DNA from: Acidiferrum sp963771295 | GTDB taxonomy: Bacteria > Acidobacteriota > Terriglobia > Acidiferrales > UBA7541 | NCBI GenBank assembly: GCA_963771295.1 | Contig: CAVYTB010000013.1 | Location: 1-64,000, forward strand | DNA: 64,000 nt | Direction: 5' to 3' | Shown here: one piece after another, positions 9,637-19,600 of the stretch | Layout of the letters: each line of letters opens with the position of its first letter | How positions within the stretch are numbered: the stretch's first letter is position 1 | The notes under the pieces: model-generated | The model's database searches: none | What the model was told of the DNA's origin: nothing | What the model saw: the letters and a program-made list of their open reading frames with translations, nothing else | Made by a program: the position numbers and the translations under genes

Positions 9637-11025
9637 CTATGTGACAATTGGCGCATGGGCAACGCCGGCGAGACCAAACACCCGCTGATAGCGCTGAATC
9701 TCGTCGCGGGGGCCCAGCGCCTTTTCATAGTTGTCGGAAAGTTTCACTGCTCTCTTGCCATTGGCATCGTTGAGCTTGCACACCAAACTGACAGGATCGA
9801 AATCGCCACCGCCCTGAGGATTGCAGTTCCGAAAATCATTGGTCAGCAAGGTGCCCCAGCCTGCGCTGAAACGGATGCGCCGTTCGGGAATCCATTTCCC
9901 CTCATCGAGAAAGTCGCTCGCTTGCCTAAAATTGGCAGGAGAAGCGCCGTTACGAATCGTCCCGGACAAATGGGCATGCAACCCCAGAATCGTGTCCACA
10001 TCGAGGGAATCGGAAGCAATGAATAGTTTTTGCCGCGGATCGCACCCTCTCTGTTCAAGCCATGCAATGTATTCGTCGCCCGCGACGAAAGGATCTTTGC
10101 TGTCTGCACGCTGCCCCGTCCAGTCCGCCACCCAATCCGGGGCATTGCGCAGAAACTGAGTCGTGCCAAAGGTATCTGGAAGCAGGATGAGTAACTCGCC
10201 CTGATAGGTCTGCTGCCAGAGCTCCAGCATGCGGTATTGCGCCATCTTCAGTTCCTCGTCGTCCTGGGCGGCCATGGCAGCTAAAGCCATTGGCAACTCG
10301 TGCGCATTTGTACCGATCGCTTCCAGGTCGTGTTGATACGCAAGATATGTATTCGAGGTTCCGGTAAAGCCGCTGCCGATTACGTCGCTCATGGCTTTTA
10401 CGACATACTCCTGCCACAAAAAGCTGTGCCGCCGTCGCGTTCCAAAATCGCTCACTTTCAGTCCTGGGACACCGCGTAACCGCTCCATTTTTTCCCAGAG
10501 TTTAGTTTTGGACCTGGCATAGAGAATATCGAGCTCGAATTCGCTGAGACGTTTCAGGCTGGTGCGTGTCTTCAGTTCGCTGATGGCCGAAAGCGCATAA
10601 ATCTCCCACATCGTCGTCTCTGTCCACAGGCCAACAAAGGAGAGGGAGAACTGTCCGTCTTGAATGGACAACTCATAATCTGAGAGCCGGAAGTCGCGTT
10701 CGAGCCACTCCAGGAAAGCAGGCTCAAAGATACCGCGCCGTCCATAGAACCTATTGCCTGCGAGCCAGATCAGTTCGGACTTATGAAATCGCAATTTCTT
10801 TGTCTGCTCCAGCTGTTCCCGAAGCTCATCCGCATCGATCAAATCGCCAAGACGCACTTCAACGGAGCGATTGATGAACGAAAAAGAAGCGCGTGTCTTC
10901 GGGAACTGCTTCCAAATGAACTGTAGCATCAGCAGTTTGTAGAAATCCGTATCGAGAAGAGACCGCGTAATCGGGTCTAGTTCCCAGTTATGGTCATGTG
11001 CACGCCGCGCGAAATTGATGATCAC
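9637..11025 (-). CDS. pncB: Nicotinate phosphoribosyltransferase
   Basis: A 462-residue enzyme that converts nicotinate and PRPP (with ATP hydrolysis) to nicotinate mononucleotide in the NAD salvage route. The N-terminal LLDTDFYKLLMLQFIWK matches the family signature for the first helix. DFGTRRRHSF (near residue 207) and GTSNTYLAYQ...GTNAHELPM (near 235-255) form the PRPP/nicotinate site, and LFIASDSLDVDTI with FSAGWGTLLTND lie in the C-terminal barrel. Length fits the bacterial family. The start is a GTG at 11025 with only weak Shine-Dalgarno similarity, so the exact start is less certain. No neighbouring NAD genes are present. Confidence 0.92.
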   Translation of the reverse strand: MIINFARRAHDHNWELDPITRSLLDTDFYKLLMLQFIWKQFPKTRASFSFINRSVEVRLGDLIDADELREQLEQTKKLRFHKSELIWLAGNRFYGRRGIFEPAFLEWLERDFRLSDYELSIQDGQFSLSFVGLWTETTMWEIYALSAISELKTRTSLKRLSEFELDILYARSKTKLWEKMERLRGVPGLKVSDFGTRRRHSFLWQEYVVKAMSDVIGSGFTGTSNTYLAYQHDLEAIGTNAHELPMALAAMAAQDDEELKMAQYRMLELWQQTYQGELLILLPDTFGTTQFLRNAPDWVADWTGQRADSKDPFVAGDEYIAWLEQRGCDPRQKLFIASDSLDVDTILGLHAHLSGTIRNGASPANFRQASDFLDEGKWIPERRIRFSAGWGTLLTNDFRNCNPQGGGDFDPVSLVCKLNDANGKRAVKLSDNYEKALGPRDEIQRYQRVFGLAGVAHAPIVT

Positions 11026-11599
11026 AATGTCACCACTTTACCTCACTCGGAACGCTCTTCAGCATTAGAGCCCGGTTGCAGCGACCAGCGGGATTGTTCA
11101 GATGGCGTTTGCAGTAAATCTCGATAAGATAAATAACTACGGTATCCTTGGTTCCTAGGAACGAGGGCTGTTGAACGAGGTCATGCCTGGATTTTCCAGG
11201 GAGTTGGATCTACCCCCTGTCAAATCTGTCAAATCCGCTTGAAATCCGCTTGATTGACTTGCACAGACAGATGCCCCTAAGATACGCCGACATCCATGAT
11301 AAGTCCGTGTCAAGCGGGCAAAAGCTCTCCCGACGCGCTTCGGAGGAGCGCGTGCATAAAATTCTTAGGTGCTTCAGCTCGCGTTCGTGCCTCTCGGCGG
11401 TGGTTCCTCTTCGATTGAGAACCAGACATCCATTTGCTGTCTCAGCCCCGAAGGGGGCCTGCACAGAAGATTGAGTTTGTGATCTCCTGCCAGTCTCGAA
11501 ACAATTCGATGGGGGCCTCGGGAGCTTACGCTCCGTCGCCCAGTCGGCAACTGACGAGACCTGGCAGGCTGCGCGCTGAAGAAATCCTCCTGTATTTCG
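11026..11599. other. Non-coding, hairpin-rich region between pncB and the IS110 element
   Basis: No convincing gene was found. Several short inverted repeats are visible: the palindrome GTTCCTAGGAAC (near 11150), CCTGG/CCAGG around 11190, GCCCC-GAA-GGGG near 11452, and GGAGC-TTAC-GCTCC near 11531. A 12-bp tandem repeat (AAATCCGCTTGA) lies near 11229-11252. The right half lies 3' of the IS110 transposase and may belong to the element's non-coding end. The left boundary of the IS could not be set. Confidence 0.4.
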
Positions 11600-11633
11600 C
11601 ACCCGCTACGCAGCGGTGCGATTTTTGTTTTCT
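11600..11633 (+). terminator. Hairpin with T-rich tail at the IS110 left side
   Basis: On the plus strand a near-perfect stem (CGCACCCGCT paired with AGCGGTGCG around an ACGC loop) is followed by ATTTTTGTTTT. This is the layout of a rho-independent terminator. It overlaps the last codons of the oppositely oriented transposase, so it may shield the element from outside transcription. The structure is seen; the function is inferred. Confidence 0.5.
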
Positions 11634-12657
11634 ACTACCAGAAAGCCTTTTTGCCGGCGATCCACAGCGACCAGGTACGCCACCATCTTCCGCGCCACGG
11701 CCAGTGTTGCGCGGTTGGCATTGCCTTTTTGTTTCTCCTGTTCGTATACCATCGCTAGTTCAGGGCTATTTCGCGGCGCCATTTTTGCCGCCTCAATCAG
11801 AATCGTCTGCAGATGTTTGTTGCGTTGTTTCGAAGTGGCGTGCGCGACAGTGGCGTGCGCATGGTGATATTGGCCGAACTTTTTTCCGCGCCGCACAGTC
11901 CGCAGTAGCTGATGGCCTTCTTGATCGAGGAAAATCGCTGCACGTCGCCAACTTCCAGCGCCCAGGTCAACGCGGTGATCGGTCCAACCGCCGGAATGGT
12001 CATCAGCCGTTCCACGCGTTCCACAAGTAAAGAGTCGTGCTCCAGCGATCGCACCAGCGCGCTTTCCGTTTTCCCCAGGCGCACCACCGTCTCCCGGCAC
12101 AGCCGCAACAACGGTTTCAGCCCTTCATCGATGTCCTGGTTGGTGGCCAGCAGTTCACGAAAGTATCCGACCTTGTGGAGCTTCTGTTTGTTGTAACTCA
12201 CCCCGGCTTCCATCAGCAGTACCGCAATCTTATTCTTCATCTGCACCGCCTGGCGGACCAACAGGTTCCGATAGCGCAAGGTGCGCCGTCGTTCGCGAAT
12301 CTCCGTCGAAGCCATGTAGCACTCCGGCAGAAAATCGCAGCGCAGGCAGTCGGCAATCTTTTTGGCATCGATGCGGTCGTTCTTTTTCTTAGCCACCGCA
12401 ATCGCTCGTAGCATCAGTGGATGTGCCACCTTCACCGCTGCGGCATGCGGTTTCAGATGATCATAGATCCAAGCCGTGAAGATGGTCGCTTCCATGGCCG
12501 CCGTCCACGGCTGGGGAAGCGTCTTCATCCACATGTCCAGAGTCAATCGCGTGGCGGGTATCGAACCTTCCGCATAGATACGGCCACTGCCGTCCTTCAC
12601 GCAGTAGTTGATCGTTTTCTTGTGAACATCCAAACCGATGTAGTACATAGTCTCCAT
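11606..12657 (-). pseudogene. IS110-family transposase, frameshifted
   Basis: The first ~265 residues (from METMYYIGLDVHKKTI) carry the RuvC-like DEDD nuclease domain: the first Asp in GLDVHK, Glu in MEAT, and DRIDAKKIADCL. The Transposase_20 region follows (MTIPAVGPITALTWALEVGD, then SYCGL). The frame is then broken by an imperfect tandem duplication (15 bp at 11845-11859, 14 bp at 11831-11844). The normal end (SKQRNKHLQTILIEAAKM to VVENKNRTAA) continues in another frame to 11606. A TAAGGAGG site precedes the ATG at 12657. The catalytic Ser domain downstream is lost unless frameshifting occurs, so the copy is probably dead. Confidence 0.85.
11831..11859 (-). repeat. 14/15-bp tandem duplication that breaks the transposase frame
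   Basis: Reading the minus strand, CGCACGCCACTGTCG is followed directly by CGCACGCCACTTCG. Removing one unit and restoring the missing base would rejoin the MRTPLS segment to KQRNKHLQT. It is therefore the likely inactivating event. Confidence 0.75.
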
Positions 12658-12750
12658 GGGGGAGCCTCCTTAGTTGTATCTGAATCAGCGTGGTCGCTGA
12701 GTTCAGCTTTTTTACACCAAGCGCTCCTCCATGACTTATTCATTCAAACA

Positions 12751-13233
12751 ATGGAGGACCCACGCACAACCCCTGGCGAACAGCTCCCAACATCGCGATA
12801 CCGCATTGTCGAGAAGCTTGGTGCCGGAGGAAACGGAGTGGTGTACAAGGCCGAGGACACCCGGCTTGGACGTTTCGTGGCCCTCAAGTTTCTTCCACCC
12901 GAAGGACAGCGGGATGTCCAGGTTCAGGCCCGTTTTCAACGCGAGGCACAGGCGGCATCAGCGCTCAATCACCACAACATTTGCACTGTTTATGACATTG
13001 GCGAGCAGGATGGCCAGACGTTCATCGCCATGGAGCTGCTCGAAGGGCAGACGCTGAAGCAGAAGATCGGATCGCGTCCGATGTCGCTTGAGACGCTGCT
13101 GGACTATGCGATGCAGATCGCCGCACCCTTTCCATCCCGAATGGTGAGAACTCCGCGTTCCCGATCTAGATCCCGTGACCGGACTAAACGGGAAGGGGGC
13201 CCAAGAGGACACGGCCAAAAAGTGAGGGAATGA
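12751..13233 (+). pseudogene. Truncated serine/threonine protein kinase
   Basis: The ATG at 12751 directly follows the IS110 end. Residues 1-124 are the N-lobe of a PASTA/WD40-type bacterial kinase: RYRIVEKLGAGGNGVVYKAE (glycine loop), VALKFLP (ATP-binding Lys), LNHHNICTVYDIGEQDGQTF and MELLEGQTL. They align well with the intact kinase at 30.6 kb. Similarity stops after YAMQIA (about 13123), before the HRDIKPAN catalytic loop, and the frame drifts into low-complexity Arg/Ser codons. A small hairpin (CCTGCC/GGCAGG, 13237-13255) follows the stop. The gene has lost its promoter to the IS and its catalytic half to a deletion. Confidence 0.75.
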
Positions 13234-13416
13234 CAGCCTGCCTACAACCGGCAGGTTAAAAAGGTAACAATGAGGTGGCAATTAAGGGTTGGCAATAAGG
13301 TTGAGAAGGTCTGTATTGCCGAAACACTAGCACTTTGGTACGGTCTCCTACTTGGAGTTGGCTCTGCCTCTGCGGTGGCGCTTCCGACTTCCTGTGATGC
13401 TTTGAAGGAGATCTCC

Positions 13417-13887
13417 ATGCGGAAACAAAAGGGCTTTTCCCTGATTGAATTGTTGATCGTCGTGGCGATCATTCTGATCATCGCGGCCATCGCGATTCCC
13501 AACTTGCTGAAGGCGCGCATTTCGGCGAACGAGTCCTCGGCGGTGGGCACGATGCGATCGGTCAGCACCGGGGCTGTTCAATACTCAGCGCAGTGTCCGA
13601 ACCTAGGCTTCCCAGCGAACGTGACGGTGATGGGTCCCGGACCGGGTGACTGCACGGGAGCGGGCATCATTGACGCGGTGGTGGTGACGAACACGAAAAG
13701 CGGCTACAACTTTGCGTATGCAGCGGGTGCAGCCAACGCGGCTGGTGTGATCACCGCGTACACGTACAACGCCGACCCGATTAACCGCGGCATTACCGGG
13801 CAGCGGAGTTTCTTCCTCGATCAGACCGGCGTCATTCGCTACAACCAGACCGCCGCAGCTGCTGCAGGCGACGTGGCTCTGCAGTAA
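13417..13887 (+). CDS. Type IV pilin-like protein (PilA type)
   Basis: A 156-residue prepilin. MRKQKGFSLIELLIVVAI contains a short basic leader, the prepilin peptidase site (G before FSLIE, with the +5 Glu), and the hydrophobic N-terminal helix that packs in the pilus core. The remainder is a small globular domain with cysteines at CPNLG and GDCTG that could form a disulphide, ending near a repeated Ala run. AAGGAGATCTCC precedes the ATG at 13417; the open frame upstream is non-coding. No other pilus genes are nearby. It could also be a type II secretion pseudopilin, but the length and C-terminal cysteines favour a major-pilin-like role. Confidence 0.85.
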   Translation: MRKQKGFSLIELLIVVAIILIIAAIAIPNLLKARISANESSAVGTMRSVSTGAVQYSAQCPNLGFPANVTVMGPGPGDCTGAGIIDAVVVTNTKSGYNFAYAAGAANAAGVITAYTYNADPINRGITGQRSFFLDQTGVIRYNQTAAAAAGDVALQ

Positions 13888-13998
13888 CGAAGTACTCCCA
13901 AACAGAACAGGAAGGTTGGTCGCAGAACACACTGGCCTTCACCATAAGACTTCGACCACTCACCGCTGCGTCAATAGATTCAAGTTGTATCCCGAGAG

Positions 13999-14415
13999 CT
14001 AGAGCCAGCCGAGTTCCTTGAGGGCCAGTCCGGCGTTCCAGATTTTTGTCATGTGCACTATCTTGGCGCCATCAAACTGCATGACGTAAACGTAATCGGT
14101 GCTGGTGCTACGTCCCGTAGGTGGAACCGGACCTCCCGCGCCGGTGTGGGTAGCGTGAAACACACCGTAGGCCGCGACGTTGTTGCGAACGGTATCGGTG
14201 GCGAACGACTTGATGTCATACCTTGCATCCGGCAAAACCGGCATCAAGCCTTTCATCCAATCGGTGTACTGTTCGAGAGTCTTGACGTCAAGCAGGGGTT
14301 CTGCCTGCGCGGAAAACGTAGCGTTGGGAGTGCAGTAAGCTTTGCAGACCTGCCATCCTTTGCCGGTCTCGCAGGCCGCAAAGAAAGCTTGGGCAACATC
14401 GGTGATGTCTGGCAT
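13999..14415 (-). CDS. SnoaL/NTF2-like protein
   Basis: A 138-residue cone-shaped NTF2-like fold protein. MPDITDVAQAFFAACETGKG gives the first helix, with CTPNATFSAQ after it and the strands VYVMQFDGAKIVHMTKIWN near the end, a pattern typical of SnoaL-like or ester cyclase families. No signal peptide is seen, so it is probably cytoplasmic. AAAGGAGAC lies 7 nt before the ATG at 14415; the longer frame to 14448 lacks a site. Family members bind small hydrophobic substrates or act as isomerases/cyclases, but no partner gene here shows which. Confidence 0.72.
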   Translation of the reverse strand: MPDITDVAQAFFAACETGKGWQVCKAYCTPNATFSAQAEPLLDVKTLEQYTDWMKGLMPVLPDARYDIKSFATDTVRNNVAAYGVFHATHTGAGGPVPPTGRSTSTDYVYVMQFDGAKIVHMTKIWNAGLALKELGWL

Positions 14416-14516
14416 AGAAAGTCTCCTTTTCGATTCGGAGGGTACCACAGGACGATGGTGGTGCCCATATTCAGAGAAAAATGCTTCCGAGAAGTGGCGA
14501 TTTCGGTCGTGAGGCT

Positions 14517-14747
14517 CTACTTTTTTTGAAACGAGGCTGCGAGGAACGTGGCGAGGGTAGCCAGGATCAGGAGGGTGCCTAGAATTGCGGCGATGACCCA
14601 GCCGACCAGGAGCGCGACGGCCAGTGCTGCGAAAGCGATCACCGCGGCGAGAATTGCGAACATGGCCATTTTTAATCGAGAAAACGGCCCGGGCCGGAAA
14701 GAACCGCCGGGTTCGCGATGCAAAGTAATTTTGAAATGATTGCTCAT
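14517..14747 (-). CDS. Small hypothetical membrane protein
   Basis: A 76-residue protein with a basic, Pro/Gly-rich N-terminus. One long hydrophobic stretch (about residues 27-68) could form two membrane helices joined by a GW turn, ending FQKK. It shares orientation with, but is not clearly cotranscribed with, the SnoaL-like gene. I do not recognise a family. Confidence 0.5.
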   Translation of the reverse strand: MSNHFKITLHREPGGSFRPGPFSRLKMAMFAILAAVIAFAALAVALLVGWVIAAILGTLLILATLATFLAASFQKK

Positions 14748-14896
14748 TTACGAATTTGAGTGGCGGGACGGCAACGACTTACCGTTTCATGGGAATGGGC
14801 GTGCTGTCAATTCGTACGTTTCGGCGGAACATTCGGACTGAAGGTTTAACTCTTCGTTCCGTTGTGCAGCAGACTGCGGGCAACCGGCTTTGAGAA

Positions 14897-16675
14897 TCAT
14901 GCCGATGCGGATTTGGCCATGTCCTGCACGATATCGAAGCGCAGACCAGACCAGCCTGGTCCACGTCCGGGGCCGGACTTGCGCGCCATCCAAACGTAGG
15001 TTGTTCCGTCGGCCGAGCGTGTGCGGCGGAAATAGCGGTCGACAAGAATTCCGGTGGGAGGCAAAACCCGGTCGGCGAGAAAGAACGGCTGGCCGGGATC
15101 GAGGACTAAAGCGCGGGGCGTCACGTATAAGAGCCCCTGGGTGGTGGGAATTTCCATCGTGCCTCGCCGCAAATACAGTGAGCCCTGCGGCGTCTGCACG
15201 GGAAGCAGAGGAATCCAGTTATCGGGGACGGGCTGTTCCACGGTGTAATAAACTTGCGGACCATTTGCGGTTGCTTGGGGAGGCGCGGGCGGCGCATTTG
15301 ATTTGAGGCGCTGGAGGTAAGCTTCTTGACCGTCAACCGGAGAATCGAGGTCCCCTGGCAATTTATGCTCGATGGCCCAAGCCATGGCGGCCATGTTGTC
15401 GCGGAGGAACATTACTTCCTCGAGCGGGGCGGCATCCTGCACGAGTCCGAGAGTGGGAGCGAGCATGATGAAGTCTGAGCGCATGCCGTTGCCGGAGAGT
15501 TTGAACATGGACCATGGAGATTCGCCCGGAGTGACGACGGTTTGTTCCGATGGACGAATGAGAGTCCTGACTCCGAAAGTGTCGGTGACTACCAGAGTGG
15601 TGATGCTGGCGAGGTTGCCGATGGCGGCGGGAATGGGAACTGAAAACCAGTCGTTACCATAGACCAGCGCAAATTCCATGACCAGAAGTTTGGCGAGATC
15701 CACATTCTGAGCGTCCAACTGGCCGAAATCCGTGACGCTATCTTCGAAGGCCCACCAGCGAGGGTCGTGCACACCGCGAAACGTGACGTGATTGGGGAAG
15801 AAATTGAAGGTGACGGGCGTCACTTGCGCGGGATTCGCGGTGGCGATCTGATTCGCGGCGCCGTTCGCCAGGGAGAAGGAATACCAATCGAGATGGCCTC
15901 CCGGGAAGCTGGGCGCATTGAGGAGAAGGTTCTGCGCGGGCGTCGGAGAGCCGAGCGAAAAATCGTAGTCGAGTTCTTCGCTTTGCCAGGAAGTGTCACC
16001 TGGCGGTGGTTCGTTGAAGAGACTTCTCCGATAAGCAAGGAAGCCCGAGAGGACTGCAGGCATGCCGGGAGTACTGGCGGCGGGCGGCAGCGGAACGGGC
16101 GGAGTTTGACCCGCAGCGACGGCAGCGGCGGAAGTATAGAGCGCTTCTCCATCGGCGACACGGCCGGCCATCAAAGAGCGGAAGCGCACGGCGTCGACGG
16201 GCGTGTAGGTGGGATCGGGAACAGTTGCGAGGACGGGAAACGACTGACGGAATGCAGTGATGACGCCGGGGGCGACGGCGGCGCCCAAGGCTTGCGTGAC
16301 GAGGGATTCGAAATAGAAACCGAGCTGCACCGAGCCGCGCAATTTCAGCTCGACATCTTCGCGTTCCACGTGCACTTCAACGGGAAGCGCTTGATCGAGC
16401 GGGATGGTTAAGGCGGGATCGCCGGCCGGGCAATACGTGGTCATGGTTTGTAGTTGCCCTGCGAGAGTGGCCTGGACGGGCGAGCCGGCATCGGCGCCGA
16501 GAAATTCTCCGACTTGCCACTGGCGCGCCAGCATCCACGCGGGATCGCGCACTTGGGCTTGAAGACTGCGCTCCAGGGAGGCATCGCGCGGAAGAGGTTC
16601 GATGCGAGTCCATGTGGTAATGGACGGTTTAGCGATCGTAATTTTAGCTAGCGCTTCGAGCTGCACTGATGGCAC
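14897..16675 (-). CDS. Fifth gene of the giant-protein operon; unknown function
   Basis: A 592-residue protein with no signal peptide and no membrane segment. The start is a GTG at 16675, supported by AAGGAG seven bases upstream, and it overlaps the end of the preceding 1489-residue gene by 32 bp. The N-terminal part contains RDPAWMLARQWQVGEFLGAD, a striking aromatic motif. The middle is rich in Pro and Trp (HDPRWWAFEDSVTDF near residue 305), and the last ~90 residues contain GILVDRYFRRTRSADGTTYV. It may be a structural or assembly protein of the same complex. I do not recognise a family and infer function only from the operon. Confidence 0.82.
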   Translation of the reverse strand: MPSVQLEALAKITIAKPSITTWTRIEPLPRDASLERSLQAQVRDPAWMLARQWQVGEFLGADAGSPVQATLAGQLQTMTTYCPAGDPALTIPLDQALPVEVHVEREDVELKLRGSVQLGFYFESLVTQALGAAVAPGVITAFRQSFPVLATVPDPTYTPVDAVRFRSLMAGRVADGEALYTSAAAVAAGQTPPVPLPPAASTPGMPAVLSGFLAYRRSLFNEPPPGDTSWQSEELDYDFSLGSPTPAQNLLLNAPSFPGGHLDWYSFSLANGAANQIATANPAQVTPVTFNFFPNHVTFRGVHDPRWWAFEDSVTDFGQLDAQNVDLAKLLVMEFALVYGNDWFSVPIPAAIGNLASITTLVVTDTFGVRTLIRPSEQTVVTPGESPWSMFKLSGNGMRSDFIMLAPTLGLVQDAAPLEEVMFLRDNMAAMAWAIEHKLPGDLDSPVDGQEAYLQRLKSNAPPAPPQATANGPQVYYTVEQPVPDNWIPLLPVQTPQGSLYLRRGTMEIPTTQGLLYVTPRALVLDPGQPFFLADRVLPPTGILVDRYFRRTRSADGTTYVWMARKSGPGRGPGWSGLRFDIVQDMAKSASA

Positions 16676-19600
16676 TGATCTGCTCCTTCAGAATAGCGAA
16701 CTGGGTTGAGACGGTTGCGCCTTGGAGATTCAACGCGAAATAAAGGGCCGGCAGAATTTGACCTACCTGCTGCACACTGGCGAGATCGACGGTACGGATC
16801 TTGGCGAGTTCCAGGGTTTCCGCAAGGATTGCCTGGAGAATCTGGTCGTCCCACGTTTCACGATTGTCCGGGCAAACCGCGAGGAGCAGCGACTGCGGCG
16901 CGCGCGCATTGGGCTCTTTGAAGTGGAACGCGACGGAGGCGGATTGCTGCGTGCTTGGAATGCGTTCGGGCCACTCATCTACCATCACTCCAGCGTAGGC
17001 GTCTTGCGTGGCAGGATTGCCTTGCGTCACGCAGGCGAATGCCACGCGCCCTTGTTGCGGCGGATTCGCCGGATCCAGAGGCAAAGCGAGCCAGCGGTCG
17101 GGCGGAGTGGTTGGAGGGGGAACCTGCCCCAGCAGGAGCGACGGCGGGTAAATGGATGAAGCGCTGAAAGCTTGCGCTGCGCAGAGCGCCATATCAAGCC
17201 GAGAGACGCCGGGCCGGACATGGGTCAATTGGCGGAACCAGCGCGAGGGCGCTTGAGAATCGCTTGAGACCAGGGAAGCTGATTGGACGAAGGAGGATTG
17301 CAACGTAGAGAGATTCGGCGGCGTGAATTGTGGAAGAACGAGGAAATCATCTCCGAAGATGGTTTGGAATATTCCGGTCAGGTCCGGAAGCTGCGCCGTG
17401 GCGACGTTGACGGCTGAGGCTTTTCCATAGCGCGCTTGAAGAACCGTGAGTACGCTGGCGGATTGGTTGGCAAGATTCGGGTCTGGCCCGCTGGCGGTAT
17501 TTGGGATGGCGCCCGGCACGCCATAAAAACTGCATTGCAGCAGCGCCGCACGAACTGGATCAGGAGACCCGGGCAATCCGGCGGCTGCCGAGGTGAGTGC
17601 AGTGATATCGCTTTTGAGTGCTTGCACCGCCGTGGTTGCGCGGGACCGCAAATCGACAAAATTCACAGCTGCGCCGGCGTCCACGGCATTGGTTTCCGGG
17701 GTGGTCATGTCCTGCGGGGCGAGAGCGCGGCCAGCACCCAGCAGGGTGCGCAGTTTCTGCGCGACGTAAAGGACGTCTGGAAAAGCGAGTGTGCCGGGCG
17801 GCAATGCGCTGGTTTGAAATACGATTTGCAGATTCTGCACGGTGGCAGGCGCAGCCGCGGCGTAAAGAATGCGGCTCTCAAGTTCCGATTTTTGCGGAAC
17901 TTCGGCCGAGTCTGACATCGCCAACAAATCCAGCGGGCCGAGGTTCAGATCGCGCAAGCTTACGGTTTTGGTCTGAGTGACACCGGCATTTTGATATTGC
18001 ACCTGGCAACGCACCGTTGCCGGATCAGGCAGCAATTGTCCCAGCCACGCATTCAGCCACGGTTCCGCGGAAGCACGAGGATGCGGGGCGACTCCACTCC
18101 AGGCAGCATTCTGCGCAGGAACGCCAGCGAAAAGCAGAGCCACGCGATGGGTGAGGTCAATTCCGCCACGAGGAGTGGTGACTACGTCGGGATCGGGTGG
18201 CCGGGATCCGCGGGAAATTGCGTCCATCAGGCCGCCGCCACCGCCGAAATTTCCGCGAACAATCTGAAATACAGCTTCGGAGATGGATACGTCACCGAGC
18301 GCATCGGCGTAATCGTCCAATACTTTCAGGATAGCGATGACCGAATTCTGATCGGCGCCCGCAGGGGGAAGTCCCGTTCCCCAATTTTGGCCGGCGACAA
18401 GTTTGCCAGCATCCCATGCGGTGCGCAGCGCGAGACCGTCAACAACTTGGGATGCGGCGACGGATTCGCTGGGCGCGCTGGAGGGGGTGAGCTTGCTGCC
18501 GACGAGAGGGTAGGCGTCGCGAAATGGCTGAACGTACTTATCGAGATTTTGATCGTGCAGGGCGTCTTCGAAAAGATAGCCGAGGAGGGCGTTGAGACTC
18601 TGTCCTTCCTGGACGCCGTCAACGAGCCACAACGCTTTCTGGACGCGTTCGGAGGAGAGGTCAATGGAAAGCAACGCTTCTTCGCCGGTATCCTGGTGGG
18701 TCATGTAACCATTGCGGAGCACGGCAGCAACGGCAGCTTGTACCGCGGAGGGCGCGAGGATGTAGCCGCCGTTGTCTGACAAGGGCTGCAGCGGAACAGG
18801 AAGCTGAACAGAAGCCGCGCCTTTTTGGGAGCGCGCCGCATCGAGCGCGCGAACTTGCTGGAGTTCCGGACCCGCGACGGCCGCTCGGCCGGCTTCGGGA
18901 CGCACATCCTCGACCCAACCGTAACAGCCCAGCCAGACGGAAGTGTTTTGTTTGGCGCGCGTGCGCTTGAGCAGCGACGTCGCGATGGCAGTGGCCCAAA
19001 CATCCAAGCGGTGGCTGCAGGCGTCGAGCGTTTCGGTGAATAGACGGTCGAGTTCGGCAGTGGGCAGGTTCGCGAGACGAGCGAGGCTTGCGCGCAGGTC
19101 ATTGAGTTGAGCGAAGGGAGACTCGGCCGCAAAATTCGGAGTGAGCAGATACTCAGCCCAGGAAACATGAGGATTTGGAATGGAAGGCCGCGCCAACACT
19201 TGCCACGGAGTCAACGTCGTGGCGGCGGGTTGGACGCTGATCAGTTCAGTCTCTTGAATCTGCGCCAAGCCGAGCTTGCCGGCGCGCACTTCATTGAGTC
19301 CCGCCAGATTGGCATATTCGAGCAATAGGGATTGACGAAGAATTTTATAAAGCAGCGCGGTCGGTTTCGGTCCAGGGTAATTCTCCGCCTGAATATCCGC
19401 GACAGAGGCGGTTTGCAGCCAGTTGATGTAATTTCCTTTTTGACCGCCGCTCAGGTTGGCGTCCGCAGTGAGGGTAGCAGTTTCTGAAAGCGGACCGTCC
19501 TGAACTGTGGAGAATCCGATCGGGAAACTATTCTCGGCGAAACCGAGCGTCAGAATCCGCGGATTCCATTGCGTGTATCCGTAACTATTCAGCAGCGCGC

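Larger units (their letters stand above)
11606..12750 (-). mobile_element. IS110-family insertion sequence (inactive copy)
   Basis: Contains a frameshifted DEDD-type transposase and its 93-bp leader. The right boundary is placed at the TATTCATTCAAACAA motif, which also ends the mini-element at 253-270. The kinase remnant's ATG follows immediately at 12751. The left boundary is uncertain: IS110 elements often carry a guide-RNA-bearing non-coding end, so the element may extend left into 11.2-11.6 kb. No target-site duplication or terminal inverted repeat was found for this copy. Confidence 0.72.

Noticed and set aside
11210..11602. 130-codon minus-strand frame left of the IS110 transposase
   Set aside because: No motif or ribosome-binding site, and it runs across several hairpins; more likely the non-coding flank.
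12421..12750. Upstream in-frame extension of the truncated kinase
   Set aside because: It reads antisense through the transposase and its leader; the kinase begins at the ATG at 12751.
13270..13416. Sigma-54-type promoter and upstream extension for the pilin
   Set aside because: No GG-N10-GC site with good flanks was found; the best match was too weak to list, and the ATG at 13417 has a strong ribosome-binding site.
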